Positions 21,386 through 32,669 of a stretch of DNA of 64,000 bases are shown here, one piece after another. Source of the stretch: Scalesia atractyloides (lineage: Eukaryota; Streptophyta; Magnoliopsida; Asterales; Asteraceae). Both the position numbers and the translations under genes were made by a program. The DNA is taken from assembly GCA_947069175.1 (NCBI GenBank), contig CAMTDV010000017.1, positions 40,545,626 to 40,609,625 on the forward strand, given 5' to 3'. Positions within the stretch are counted from its first letter, which is position 1. Each line of letters begins with the position of its first letter. Under the pieces are notes generated by a model. That model made no database searches. It had not been told where the DNA came from and worked only from the letters and a program-made list of their open reading frames with translations.

Positions 21386-22086
21386 TGTTAGGAAACTTTA
21401 TATGTATGATTAAAGTATTGAAGAAATATGAAGAAAGTGAGTCTGATTAATCTGATCAGATCTGATGAAGAAGAAGTCAAAGGATCAAGTCAACAGAAGA
21501 AACATGATCATAGGCCATAAGAAGAAGCATTTGAATCAGATCTGATGAGAATATCTTTGTCTAAGTGTTCGAAGAAAGGATCAGAGAAGATCTGATCAAA
21601 TCTAATGAACCTCATCAGATTCTGATCAGAAGTCATCAGAAATCTGGTGACCAATCATAATGTCCACCTACAGTTGAAGATAAGGTAATTCAGTTGAAGG
21701 ACATTTTTGATACAAGTGGAAGTAGTAAGCATGACATATGAAACGACCTGCCACGATAAACACTTGCATGTATAAACAATTGTGTATTCATGCTAATTGT
21801 TCTCTATAAATAGAGATCACCAAACCGAAGATCGATGGAGCAGAGCATTGCAAGTATTACAACTTACTTACTCCACTTCCCTTCACTCCCACAGAATTCT
21901 TAAGCATTGTTTTGTATTAGAAAATAACTTTTCAATCATCTTTTGTAACCTTTAAAAAGTGATATAAACTTGAAAATTTTGTATCTCTGTTTCTTACAAG
22001 TTGATTTCTAATGCCGCACATTATTTTCATATAAAGTTGAAATCAGCTTGCCATTTTAAGTCAAAGCATTGTATCTGGGATCAACA
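21386..22086 (+). repeat. C1 3' LTR
   Basis: TGTTAGGAAAC...GGGATCAACA. Collinear with the 5' LTR, with a short insertion near 21428 and scattered substitutions. TATA box at 21803-21814. Confidence 0.93.
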
Positions 22087-23147
22087 GATTTGCTAATTGA
22101 TAGTAGATTTTTTGTAAGTCATGGAACCACCAAAATATTCATCTTTATTTGTTTTGAAATATGAGAGTCACCTGTATGAGAAATATTAAGTGAATCACCA
22201 TTGCCAAAAATTACATTTGCATTACCCATATATGGTGAGACATTGTCAAGATTTTCAGGATTAGTCTTCAAATGAGTGGACGCACCAGAATCAGCAACGT
22301 ACCAGTCCGGTGTGGACTCGGTCAGATGACACTTAGCATGAAAGGCGTGGGAAGGATTAGCATCAATGGGGGTTGCTTTAGAAGCATAGTATGCAAGGTT
22401 CGGGCATTGAGATGCAAAGTGACCATCAGTCCTGCATAACTGGCCGTGTGGTAGTCATCTGCCACGACCACGTCCGTTTCCAAGGAAGGATCTTCCATGA
22501 CCACGGGTGGAGGATGGCTTCTGACTAGTAGTAGCAGTGAATGCAACCTGGGTGTTGGGTTCGTGCCATGGATGTCAAAAACATTCATGATTTTAGCCTG
22601 TGACATAAGGTCACGAAGCTTCAGATCAGATTTGGTAGCATGTATAGCGGTAGAAAAGGTTTCGAAGGTAGCACTAAGGTCGTACAAATACTAGTGGGTC
22701 TTATTAGACTCATCAACATGTTAGCCAATGACAGCCAATTGTACGCATACACCCTTGAACTTGCGACCAAATTTTGGAACATAAGACATACCTTTTGTGA
22801 ATTGACGAAGTTGGTCACGGAGACTATGAGCCCGTTCGACAGAAGAATGGTTATAAGCGTTTGCTAGTGTAGTCTAGATTTAGGCCGATGATGAGAGGCC
22901 AATGGTTTTAGAATCCGCCTCCTCAGATGCATTTAACAAAATCATTGCACGTTGATCGGCTTCAACCTAAGAGAGGTAATCTAGGTCCGAAGTGGTTTTA
23001 TCGTGGTCAGTGATAGAAACAGACGGTTAAGGGGTACTGCCATCAACGATGGGCAGAGGTAGTTGTTGGAATTGAGTTTGAGTTGTATCATGTACATGGC
23101 AGTAGCCATGGAGATAGGGAAATCAGAATTATTGGATGAGGGGGCCA
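22087..23147 (-). pseudogene. C0: copia gag and protease fragment
   Basis: The N-terminal half of the element whose integrase is at 7386-8419. On the minus strand the ATG is near 23147 (MAPSSNNSDFP). UBN2-type gag follows with several stops and shifts, then the open frame 22687-22322 (YDLSATFETFSTAIHATK). Near 22440 a zinc-knuckle remnant reads CRTDGHFASQCPNL, with the first CX2C lost. The protease site DWYVADSGASTHLK is at about 22310 and the FGNGDSLNI block follows. The frame stops at the C1 insertion just after the LLSISKL block; the next expected residues lie at 8419. Confidence 0.85.
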
Positions 23148-23222
23148 TTGATCAGAAGGGAGAGGAATCGGGAGACTTGAGCGACTGAAGAAAGAAAAAG
23201 AAGGGGAAGGGTTGCCTTATAA

Positions 23223-23233
23223 GGCTGATACCA
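23223..23233 (-). promoter_or_regulatory. C0 primer binding site
   Basis: TGGTATCAGCC on the minus strand, the initiator-Met type with small changes, next to the presumed 5' LTR. Confidence 0.7.
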
Positions 23234-23234
23234 T

Positions 23235-23416
23235 ATTAGAAATTAACTTCGACACCAAATACGGTGGGGAGGCTTTCAATATATAGATTAAATAATTACA
23301 AGGAGCTACACAAAGAATCACGAAATTGTAAAACTAATACAAAGTTGATTCTTTAGTTTATATTAACCACTTACATGATGATGTCACCAGCAGTTCATTC
23401 CTCATATGCGTGTAGC
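23235..23416 (-). repeat. C0 5' LTR (outer edge tentative)
   Basis: Adjacent to the primer site. The proposed outer end TGCTACACGC (minus strand) gives a short LTR of about 180 bp, as in the Ale/Retrofit group. A TATA-like TATATATTG lies inside. The matching 3' LTR is not visible because the left part of C0 is lost. Confidence 0.4.
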
Positions 23417-23617
23417 ATAGTGGGGGTCGTAGGAGGGGGGGTGGAATGGTGCCCGACCCCCTGAAGTTTCGCTCAGTAGTGTCCGGTATGTAGTTTTCGT
23501 ATAAATTTTTTTAGGTATATGGGTTTTCAACCCCCCAGTTTTATAATTTTTCCGGTCTAGTGACTTCCGACCCACCGGTCAGAAATCTCAGGCTTCGCCA
23601 CTAACTCCTCTTATATA
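23417..23617. mobile_element. fragment of a dispersed repeat ending GGCTTCGCCACTA
   Basis: Contains GACCCCCTGAAGTTTCGCTC and ends GGCTTCGCCACTA. The inverse, TAGTGGCGAAGCC, looks like an hAT-type terminus. The left end is missing. Confidence 0.35.
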
Positions 23618-23947
23618 GGGTATGTTTGGCATGGAGCTTTTAGCTTTAAGTTTTTAAGAAAAAGCTCCTACTCAATAAAAAACCTTGTTTGGTTGAAGGA
23701 GCTTGAACCTTTTAGGTTAGGAGCTTGAAGGTTATGATTGAACGCTCCTACTAGTAGCGTTTAGAAGGAGCTACAAGCTTTTAAGGAAAAAATGACTAGT
23801 TTAACCTCTAAAGATAATGAACTTTTTAATGCACCAAGTTTTAGTCATGTCCATTTTAGTCATTTTATACATTTTATTAAAAAGCTACAACTACAATTTA
23901 CCAGGCTACCAACTTCCAACCACCAGCTACTTTTGCCAAACATACCC
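23618..23947. mobile_element. 330-bp Tourist-like MITE
   Basis: Perfect 14-bp terminal inverted repeats GGGTATGTTTGGCA / TGCCAAACATACCC. Flanked on both sides by ATA. The GGG... termini and 3-bp duplication fit PIF/Harbinger MITEs, although TWA is the usual target. No coding capacity. Confidence 0.75.
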
Positions 23948-25210
23948 ATAGTTTAGTCTGTTCATTGTAATGGTTAACACTTAGAGCCATAGACATAAGA
24001 ACTAAATAAAAGAATACTCACCTTGTGAGGGGGAGTATGATTTGTACCTTGTCATTGTATTACATAATATGAATTCACTAAGAATCATTTGCAATCATTT
24101 CTAAATCCAGTTATGTTAGATTGGTGTGTTTGTTTATCACTGTTTGATTGACTTTTCAATTTGCTTAACTGTTTTATCATAAAAAGCATACACTCTCAGA
24201 TCCAACATTGTCTAGTTTGCAAACACACAAAGTCAAACGAAAAACCCTTTTATTTAACCACTCACTAATTATTATATATTCAGCCAAAAACAGAATCTAT
24301 TCAATTCGCATAGCAGCGAACATTAAAATGCACTAATAAATTGATATTTTTATTCTTATGGAATTAAGAAAATTATTATTTTTATCAAACCTAGCAGAGT
24401 AAATGAATTTAACTCAATAAAATGTAAGCAAAAAAATATATAATTCTCTGGCTAAAGTGTAAATGAATACTTTTGCTAATTGTAACTAAAAATAAATTAA
24501 TTTATACTGTCACTACCCAATCTTTGTGAATAAACGTTGCCAACAAAATCAATCAAATTCATGATGGCATTTCCGTTGATAGTTATGTCGCAAATATTCG
24601 GATACGATTTATCCAGATTAATGTGTATAGTTTAATTGGTGGAAGCAGTGGTCTCATAATTAATGAAAATCTTTGGGTTACATGAATGTTGTATCACAAA
24701 AATTTATGCGAAACTTTATATTTCTATGTAAATAATGATCGATGGAATCACTATCTCATAGCTAACTTTTTTAACATGTATGTACATGTTGCATGGGATA
24801 CGAATTCGATTACTAAGTAAGCACATAACTATTCCAAACTTGTAAAAATTCTATTTTTTTATATATATAATTTGGATTATACAATGATTTTATTTTGGTT
24901 GTTAAAGTCCTTAAATCGATTATCTCGAAACTAAAATCTTTCCATATGTTCACATTATGTGTTCAAATTTTGGTTGAAAACTAGGGTCGTAGTTACTCGC
25001 GCATTGCGTAGGGACGCGGTTGGAATTCAGAACGCCTAGCACATCATGAAAACCAATAAATAAATTTGCAAAATTAATTAAAATGATATATTAATGAGTT
25101 ATGTTATTTGCATTGTAACTCGGCTCTAAACATCAAAATATTAACAAAAGGTAAAACAGTATAGTACATAACAAAGGTAAAAATAAGGTAAACGAAAATG
25201 AAACGATAGA
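23948..25210. other. AT-rich intergenic DNA
   Basis: No ORF, RNA gene or element ends that I can support. A short CG-richer stretch (about 24985-25050, CGCGCATTGCG) resembles a common dispersed plant repeat. Confidence 0.5.
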
Positions 25211-25224
25211 ACTTGATCGGTTTC

Positions 25225-25405
25225 GACACGCTCGTTATAGCAAAGAAAAAAAGTTAACAAATTGTTTAAATTAGTATCGTCGTGTTCGTTAAAAATATTA
25301 AACTAAAAAAAACCTTTGCCACACTCGTTATAGCAAAGAAAAGGAAAAATTTTTAAAAATATGTCTAAAACGGTATTTAACGTACTCGTTAAAAACTATT
25401 TCGAG
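25225..25405. repeat. imperfect tandem duplication, about 92 bp
   Basis: CTCGTTATAGCAAAGAAAA and a following TCGTTAAAAA occur twice, at about 25230 and 25325. Confidence 0.7.
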
Positions 25406-25807
25406 AATAAAATTAATTTAGTTAAAGTAAAAGAAAAAATACGACAGTTAAATTACATGGGTTGTTAATGAAAAAGTTTACACTAAATGACGAAATAGAA
25501 TAAAGACCAAAAAATTGATGAACTTGTAAAACATGCATTAAATGTAGTACAACACTACTCGTCTTCTCTTCTTTTATATTATACCAGTAGTAGAATCCGT
25601 GTGCAAACATGTGTGTTTATAAAAAATACATACCACATTTTATTAAACGACGAATGATTATACATTTTTTAAGATTTAGTTAAAAATACATTACAAAGAA
25701 AGGGAACATCTTTTAAATAACAAATAAAAGGAAACATCTTTTATATAACAAATAAATAACAATCGGGCACACATTATTCTATATTCCGTGATCGTAAATC
25801 TTTAAAC

Positions 25808-27360
25808 ATATCTTGATGCAAGATCCTTCATTGTTGCGGTATAGCGTTCCATAAATCTTTCATCTTCATATCTTAAAATACAACCTTCACCATATGATCC
25901 TACACAAGGAATAAGATGAAACTGGTTATGATATGCTTCAACTTATCTTTTAACATATGTGTTAAACAGATACATAGATCAACACCATAATTAAACAACA
26001 ATTCATCAAAACATATAAGAACCGTTAACTAATAACACATCTGCATAACACTTCATCATTAAGCAATTATAATGCATCAGAACATACATATATATATATA
26101 TATACACACACACACATAAACTTCAATGATGGAAAATAAAACCCTTAAAATAAAGATCATAAAATCCATCCCACAGCCAATTTACTTAATCATATACGCA
26201 TATGCTTATATTGAATCAAAATATCAAAACTAAACAACACTAATAAAAAAACTTATCACATATAACATACATACCTTTTGTCAACCTTTAAAATTGCTCT
26301 TTATAATCCCTCCAACTATTAACATCCTGAACCCAAAATTACATAAGAAATTATATTAAAAAATCAATTATGAACACTATATGCAACATCATCATACAAA
26401 ACCTAAGGAATGATGAATGTGGCATATTCAAGAATTCAAATAGTAAAAAGACTAACCACACTTCTAGAAGGTTGTTAATCATGACCAACTCAACCCGGTT
26501 GCTAAAAGCATTTCCCTAATCTGTATGCACTATCTCCAATTAACCAACTTAAATCCTCTCATTTATCCTCTTCACCATGTTCATCAGCAACCTGTTTTAC
26601 TAAATAACAATCACTCCTACTAATTCCTTATAGTTTTATGAAATTTCATGGATATTAGGTAACAACAAATGGCAAAGGAAAAAACATTCGCATTTTATTG
26701 ACGTATAAAACAATGATGTACCTGAAAAGAGCATCCACGTTCATGCCTCATCACACTATCTTTGTATTCGATACCCTGATGCACAAAATTAAAATTAAAA
26801 TTAAAATCTAAAAATGAAATGAACTTCTGTAATCAAATCTAAGCAAAGTCAAAAATAATTTTTTCAACAATTTGGATCATACGACTTAGATTTTGGTATG
26901 TCATGGACACATATATATTACTTTTTGCAATCGATTTATAGATCATAAACGAATAACAATTTGAAACAAAAATCTTTAAACTCATAAAAATAAGTATTAA
27001 AATACTAACAATTACATATGAAAATGAAAACTACTCAGACATTTAAACTCTAATAGCAAGAATCTAGAAACTTTAACTTCAACTCCATCAAGCACTGAAC
27101 CTCTCGATGTATGTCCTTGATCTTTGTCATGAACTCCAGATCTCTATCTCCACACTCTATATTACTCGCAACACACAGGTCACGAACGAAAGTCGTCGGC
27201 ATCGCCCTCGGGTCTCTCGTTAGCAGACCAAGTTGCAGTCCGTTAAAACACCTCTTCAACTCTTGAAGAGTAGACCTATCAGCATAAACTTGCTCTTCGA
27301 TTTGTTTATCTAAGCGTTGCCTTAAATCGCCAGATTATGCAGAAGTATATGATGTCATTT
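25808..27360 (-). pseudogene. possible degraded small multi-exon gene
   Basis: The minus strand has an ATG at about 27358 with an in-frame stop after seven codons. The same frame then stays open to 27050 (LRQRLDKQIEEQVYADRS, then KRCFNGLQLGLLTRDPRAM). Downstream are short open blocks with AG/GT borders: 26722-26775 (GIEYKDSVMRHERGCSFQ), 26286-26326, and 25808-25899, which ends RYEDERFMERYTATMKDLAS and a stop. The last two join in phase. A TATA-like TATATATAA lies near 27465. I do not recognise the product. A chance arrangement is possible. Confidence 0.3.
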
Positions 27361-28080
27361 TAATGTATTTATAAGAACTGATGCAAAACAATAATAATTG
27401 CTCTTCTATTTCACTGAATGAATCGTGTATGATGACAAAACATTTGAATTGGCAATGGGATTATATATAGAAATATCTATCAGCACAAAGGTCAGATTTA
27501 AATGCAAGCATTAAATAAAAATTTATATTTAAAAACCATGTACATTTAATGATTTAAAAGTGAAATCGTGTACATTTAATATAAACATGTACATATATAT
27601 TCAAAAACCATATGCATTTAATACAAAACCTTTCAAAAATGAGTTTTCATGAGAAATGTCACACCCCGACCCGCAGCGGAATAAGAGTCGGGGCATAATT
27701 GGGTTATCACCAAAGCTCATGATGTTTACTAAAATGTTTCATATTTATTAAATTCAAATTACAACTTCAATATTCCAAACAAGTTCATACAATTACAAGG
27801 AAAAAGTAACTAAGTAAACAATCCAAAGCCTAAACTGATTTATTCTTCTAGGTCGTCCTATATGTTTCTTGCTGCAACTGGATCACCTGTATCATGTGTA
27901 AAATGGGGGATTTTGGGTCAACAAAAGTTGGCGAGTGAACCTTGTTAAAAACATTTGATATTGATTTCTTATTGTATTTAATATGGAAAAATTGTGCAAT
28001 AATCATATGTGAGCAAACGTATATAATCAAACAAACACAAACCACCTTGAATGAGTATATGACATGAATGATAATGTATA

Positions 28081-28266
28081 TGTTGGCAACGTCACGTTCC
28101 GCTCATAGGTAATGGGGAACGGACGAGCCTATGATGATGTATGTGAGATCAAGGCTCAATCAAACGGAGCCGATCGTATGTTGGCAACGTCACGTTCCGC
28201 TCATAGGTAATGGGGAACAGTTCCGCTCATAGGTAATGGGGAATAGACGAGCCTATGATGATGTAT
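28081..28266. repeat. direct repeat inside S1, 2.5 copies
   Basis: GTTGGCAACGTCACGTTCCG plus CTCATAGGTAATGGGGAA occurs at 28082 and 28180, and a partial copy begins at 28220. Each full copy includes ACGTCACGT, a bZIP/CRE-like core. Confidence 0.9.
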
Positions 28267-28743
28267 GTACTGAAAATGATAAATTTAATCTAAACATTAA
28301 CCTCACAAACAATTGATACATATTGAATACACATTTGATCATGGATATGATGGATGCACAAGTGTTTAAATGTAATAAATAATAAGCGACACATGATACA
28401 CCCCAAAATGTGATTAAAACGGGGAATTGGTAGAGATTCACTCACATTGGGTGCGTTCGTTTGATGATGTTGAATGCGCACGAGTTTGGAGATTTGATCG
28501 ACGAGAAATAACTAACCTAAAATAATAACGAAATGGTTCGGTAAATAAGTGGATTTTATTAATAGGATTTTTAGATTTATTTTTGTGAGTTTAAGGTCAT
28601 TTTCTAACTTTAAAATATTATTTTTAAGTATTTTTAATTGATTTTTAAATTAAGTAAATAAATAAAAAAATAAAAAAAATTGACTTTTTGGTTGACCGTT
28701 GACCGTTGACCGGTCCGTTGACCGGTCGGACAGTGACTTATGT

Positions 28744-28816
28744 GTGCGCTGGGTGAGGCTCGAACCCGAGACCTCTCGTACGCGTGCACGCAGCTCTACC
28801 AACTAAGCTACGTGTC
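28744..28816 (-). other. tRNA-like module T1 in S1
   Basis: On the minus strand the A box is TAGCTTAGTTGG (28799-28810) and the B box GGTTCGAGCC (28757-28766). D-arm pairing (GCTT/GAGC) and the distance to the TTCGA loop are as in a normal tRNA. The acceptor and anticodon stems do not pair well, so this is a tRNA-derived sequence rather than a working tRNA. Confidence 0.6.
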
Positions 28817-28921
28817 TAACCCGAAATATTCTGTGTTTTAATTATATATATATACTAACTAAATGTTAATTTGTTTGGTTTATATTAAAAGAATTAAACC
28901 GGTTGAACCGGTTACAGGGAT

Positions 28922-28989
28922 GCCGGATAGAACTCGGGTCCTTTGGTTTGTAAGCGCACAGCCCAACCAGTTGGGCTGTGTGTCTTATC
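28922..28989 (-). other. tRNA-like module T2 in S1
   Basis: On the minus strand an A-box-like CAGCCCAACTGG sits inside a perfect 11-bp hairpin (28957-28980, CACAGCCCAAC / GTTGGGCTGTG, 2-nt loop). A degenerate B box, GTTCTATCC, follows about 30 nt on. It shares layout and the leading GACACACAG with T3. Confidence 0.45.
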
Positions 28990-29082
28990 TGTTTAATTTA
29001 CGATTTATTTTAATCTTGTAGACATACCGTGGCTTGATCTGATTCTGTTTAAAAAATTGGTTTTTAATTCGGAAAGTTGGTG

Positions 29083-29152
29083 CGTTTGTAAGGTTCGAAC
29101 TCGTGACGTGCGCTATCTGTTTGCACACAGTCCACCGCTGGACTGTGTGTCT
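29083..29152 (-). other. tRNA-like module T3 in S1
   Basis: On the minus strand a good B box (GAGTTCGAACC, 29092-29102) lies downstream of an A-box-like CAGTCCAGCGG. The A box is again in a perfect 11-bp hairpin (29124-29149, CACACAGTCCA / TGGACTGTGTG, 4-nt loop). Confidence 0.5.
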
Positions 29153-30000
29153 AACCCGGTTTAATATCTTGTTTTAATTAAACTTATACATAATATTCAA
29201 CTTCGTCTTCTTCATTCAAAGACACAGACAAATGATATTCAACTGATCTGGTTTAAATCGTTCGTCTAACATATAAATGATTGAAATGTAATGGATAGAA
29301 AGGGTTTTGGAAATGAATGTACCGAAACAGATGTTTTTCTCAGAACTCCGGCAAAGGTCGTCGGCTCTGTTTTGTGAATTCCATCTGATTGAATCAATTA
29401 ACAGTTTTGATCGATGAGTTGCGAAATTAAGTTACTAAACAAGGATTATCAGAGGGTTTAGATGTTTGTACCGATTCACAGCGTGTTTTCGGAAATTTTG
29501 AGAGATTTTCCGGCGAGTGCAGATTATCCGACAACGTCGTCTGGGACCGATTCTGGTTGAAGGATTTGAGTTAATAAAAGTCTAACAATGGATTGAAAAT
29601 GAAAGAATCGAGAAATTTACCGATTTGATGAATGTCCCGGTTTTCTAGCGAAAGTCCGGCGATAGCAGATAACATTTCCGACGAACAGAAGTTAGAGTGA
29701 AAATGAAATTGAGGGTGCTGCAAGTGTTTCCGAGATAGGAGGCGATGGTATTATCAGTGTAAATCAGGAATAATATGATTTCGGTTTTCAATCTCGAAAA
29801 TCATATGAATCGAGTTCATTGAAGACGGAATTGATTAAGAATGTGGGTTGTAATTGATTTATCGGTTATATTCAGTAACTCGCGATCACTCAAAAGTCTA
29901 TGGATATTTGAAAGCCGATGAGCGGTTTCAGTTCTTGACGCAAACAGATAGATTCACGGGTGAAACTTAAGGTTTATTTGATTCATTGATTACACAAACG

Positions 30001-30076
30001 AGTCAAGTGGCGGAGTGGTTAAGTGTTGCTTGTTTCATCTGGCTGACCCGGGTTCGAAACCCGGCAGCCTTTTTTC
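30001..30076 (+). other. tRNA-like module T4 in S1
   Basis: A box TGGCGGAGTGG (30008-30018) and a perfect B box GGTTCGAAACC (30051-30061). The T arm is canonical: a 5-bp stem CCGGG/CCCGG around a TTCGAAA loop. A T run at 30070-30075 could end Pol III transcription. The acceptor ends do not pair, so it is tRNA-like only. Confidence 0.6.
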
Positions 30077-30382
30077 CTTTTTATTTAATTTATTTTTACT
30101 TTTTAACAATTATAGTTTCTAAATTCTAAAATGTTTATTAATTATGTATTGTTTAAAATCAAAATTAATCATAAATACGCAACGAAATTTTATAACTTGA
30201 TATTCAATCAATAAACGAAGCAGGTTTTGGAAACCCGTTTTTCGACGGATGTTACAAGAAAGCAAGTAAATTAAATATCTAGAAACCCAAAAGACAAAAT
30301 TTAAACCTTCAAAAACAGGTTATCATAATTAGGAGTCATCTTCATTTAACATATCAAACATTTTAAACACTATAAAAGGCTC

Positions 30383-30778
30383 ATGATTAGTTTAGTTGAA
30401 AACATCAACAATTCACTTTTAGAAAACTGTTCATCCAAAAACAAACAGATCCTTCTACCACTGGGCATTAAAATGGAATTTTCAAGATGGTCACTCCAAG
30501 AACAGAGGACAGATAAAGAACTCAACCAAAAAGTTGTTATCGTGAGTGACAATTATTATAAGCAAACCTGGAGTAGCATTGCACTGCTGGATGAAGTTGT
30601 CCATTCTACTCCATCAAAGTTCAAAGATAAAGCAGAAGACTTTATCACACAGCTGCTGAAACAGGATCAGAAGACTTGTGATATGCTAGCTGGTCTGCAA
30701 ATTAAAAGAAAAAATGAAATTGCTTGGAAGAAAGCAAGAGTCATAGATATCCTAGGAAGTGTTAATTGTAGCGTGTAA
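30383..30778 (+). CDS. unrecognised 131-residue ORF fragment
   Basis: An open frame well above the local background, hydrophilic and helix-rich (KFKDKAEDFITQLLKQDQKT, then KRKNEIAWKKARVIDILGS). No domain, signal peptide or membrane segment is recognised. It begins 127 bp after S1. The wording resembles accessory ORFs of copia elements, so it may be a fragment of one. The first ATG is taken as the start, but homology could begin upstream. Confidence 0.3.
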   Translation: MISLVENINNSLLENCSSKNKQILLPLGIKMEFSRWSLQEQRTDKELNQKVVIVSDNYYKQTWSSIALLDEVVHSTPSKFKDKAEDFITQLLKQDQKTCDMLAGLQIKRKNEIAWKKARVIDILGSVNCSV

Positions 30779-31080
30779 TTTTTAATATTTTTCAAAATCA
30801 GAATTTTGTAATACTATTTAATATCGAATGAAGAAAATCCAGACTTTGTTTTTTGTAGAGTTACAATCTTTTTATCACTGATCAATTGGCGAAATGACAA
30901 CTTTACCTTAAATTCCTAGTATAACTTATGAGTGATCAGCAAACAAAGTATGACATACGCAACTAACGTATTGATTTCAAACATTCCATCTATCAAATAT
31001 CTCAATTCCTTAAGCAAACTTGGACATTAAAATTAACAATATTAATCACAAATCAATAAATTCAAACTCAAACTCAAATT
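30779..31080. other. AT-rich intergenic DNA
   Basis: Nothing supportable seen. Confidence 0.5.
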
Positions 31081-31084
31081 TTCG

Positions 31085-31086
<2 letters not shown>

Positions 31087-31150
<64 letters not shown>
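31087..31150. repeat. (TA)n microsatellite, about 64 bp
   Basis: An uninterrupted TA run of about 32 units. Confidence 0.97.
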
Positions 31151-31155
<5 letters not shown>

Positions 31156-31605
31156 CAGTAAACTTTGCCAATATATGGATGACTATCAAATCAGAATACC
31201 AAATAACTACTAAATTCATTATTTAATAATAACGTAGGTTTATCATATATCTAATTTGTAATGTTAATCATATTCATGTGATTCTTTTAAGTATTACACA
31301 AATCAAACAAAAAAAAATCGGCATGACACATAACAAAACTGATCACAAAACTTACTGATATATGATACCTAACTTATCGCAAGACATGCTGAAACATGAA
31401 ACAAAACTAATCACAAAATGCTGAAATATGATACCGAACTAATCACAAAACACTGAAAACATATAACAAACTTTTCAACTAAACTACTGAAATACGATAC
31501 TAAACCACTCACAAAACACTATAGCTCAATATTCAAAGTAAATATGCATCATTTACTTACGCCTGCAGGTGGTGATCATTCAAAAAGGTACTATTATATG
31601 TTAAA

Positions 31606-31810
31606 ACATATATAAATACAACACAACACTATACAATAAAAGTGATTTAAACAGTTCACATAATAAAATTATAAAAACACTACCTCAAAATTGATTGATA
31701 AAATGCACTGGACAACTTTTGCAAATTTCCAACTCACTCAACAAAGGTAGAAAATCTCAATCGTACGAAACTCTCGGTTTCCTGAATCATCCAACACAAC
31801 TTTTTTGCTA
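31606..31810. repeat. dispersed direct repeat, first copy
   Basis: About 200 bp (from AAATACAACACAACACTATA to GAATCATCCAACACAACTTT) repeated at 32670-32856 with moderate divergence. A third partial copy at about 32852-32922 repeats AGAAAATCTCAATCGTATAC and CTCTCGGTTTCCT. Confidence 0.8.
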
Positions 31811-32209
31811 ATTTCCGACTATTCTCAAACAGTTTTAATGAAAACATATTAATAATTAATAACTGAAATAAAAACAGTAATTAAATAAATTGAATAAATA
31901 AAAAGTAAATTAAAATTACTAAGAGGTGAAGGCGTTAGAGACGCGCGACGCTATGTTAACTTGAGATCAGATATCACTTCAAGGATCCAAACATCACCAC
32001 CTGCAACGAATCTCCATCATGCTTTAGTTTCTCTATACTTGAATATAGTTTCTGATTATTTGTGACAGTCTATTTTCATCTGTAAAGGTTTTTGGATGGA
32101 CTGAACTTCCTGTTGGTCGGAACCCTAGTCGTCGTCTGTTGTTGATGTCGTGGCCACCCATGTTCATCGAGTCTTAACACACAGCTCTAGTATTCCGTTA
32201 ACATATCTT

Positions 32210-32475
32210 ATCTAAATCAATCATAAATCACTATATCAGATGTCATAGACAAATTAATCAAATAGTTTTCATAATATGTTCATCTGTTAATTACTTAACA
32301 AACATTCAACCTACATAAATTAAAAAAATCTAAAAATTAACAACACAAGTAACTCAATTACAAACAACTCAAAGTTTCTAGAATAATTCATCATATATCA
32401 CTATATCAGATGCTATATGTTAAGTAATCAAACACTTTCCATAACATGTTGATTTGTTAATTACCTAATTTACAA
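32210..32475. repeat. imperfect tandem repeat, period about 180 bp
   Basis: ATATCACTATATCAGATG-like sequence followed by TTTTCCATAACATGTTGAT-like sequence occurs at about 32220 and 32398. Confidence 0.6.
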
Positions 32476-32669
32476 TAACTGTATAAATCTGAAAGAACTC
32501 AACCAGATCCGTACACAATAAAACTGTATACTAACAACTGAATTATCGAAAACAACCTAGTAGACAGCCTTAATTTGTTCGCAGACGAAAATCCAGCCTA
32601 GTTATCATTATCCAAAGCCGCTTCACTCACCGTAGCCGCAGCCGCATCGCTGTTATTAGTCAACCAATA

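Larger units (their letters stand above)
8420..22086 (+). mobile_element. C1: complete Sirevirus-type copia retrotransposon, pseudogenised
   Basis: Two direct LTRs (693 and 701 bp, TGTTAGGAAA...ATCAACA) bracket an initiator-Met primer site, gag, protease, integrase, RT and RNase H in copia order. After pol come two env-like ORFs, and a purine tract abuts the 3' LTR. At 13,667 bp it is long for a copia element; extra downstream ORFs are a Sirevirus trait. The LTRs differ by roughly 3-4 percent by eye, so the insertion is not recent. It interrupts C0 between protease and GAG-pre-integrase. The flanking 5-mers are AGTTT and GATTT, an imperfect target-site duplication. Every ORF has stops or frameshifts. 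Confidence 0.92.
27657..30256. mobile_element. S1: 2.6-kb solo LTR with perfect target-site duplication
   Basis: Starts TGTCACACCCCGACC and ends GGATGTTACA, TG...CA termini typical of long plant gypsy LTRs. The 5 bp on each side are identical (AGAAA at 27652-27656 and 30257-30261). No internal region or second LTR lies next to it, so it is a solo LTR left by LTR-LTR recombination. It contains a duplicated CRE-like block and four tRNA-like modules. The parental orientation is not certain, so no strand is given. Confidence 0.85.

Noticed and set aside
22497..22867. plus-strand ORFs over the C0 gag
   Set aside because: Antisense shadows of the gag and zinc-knuckle region.
28741..29160. T1-T3 as ordinary tRNA genes
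   Set aside because: Acceptor and anticodon stems are not formed, and all lie inside one LTR.
30001..30076. T4 as a functional tRNA gene
   Set aside because: The T arm and boxes are good, but the two acceptor ends do not pair and the anticodon arm is unclear.
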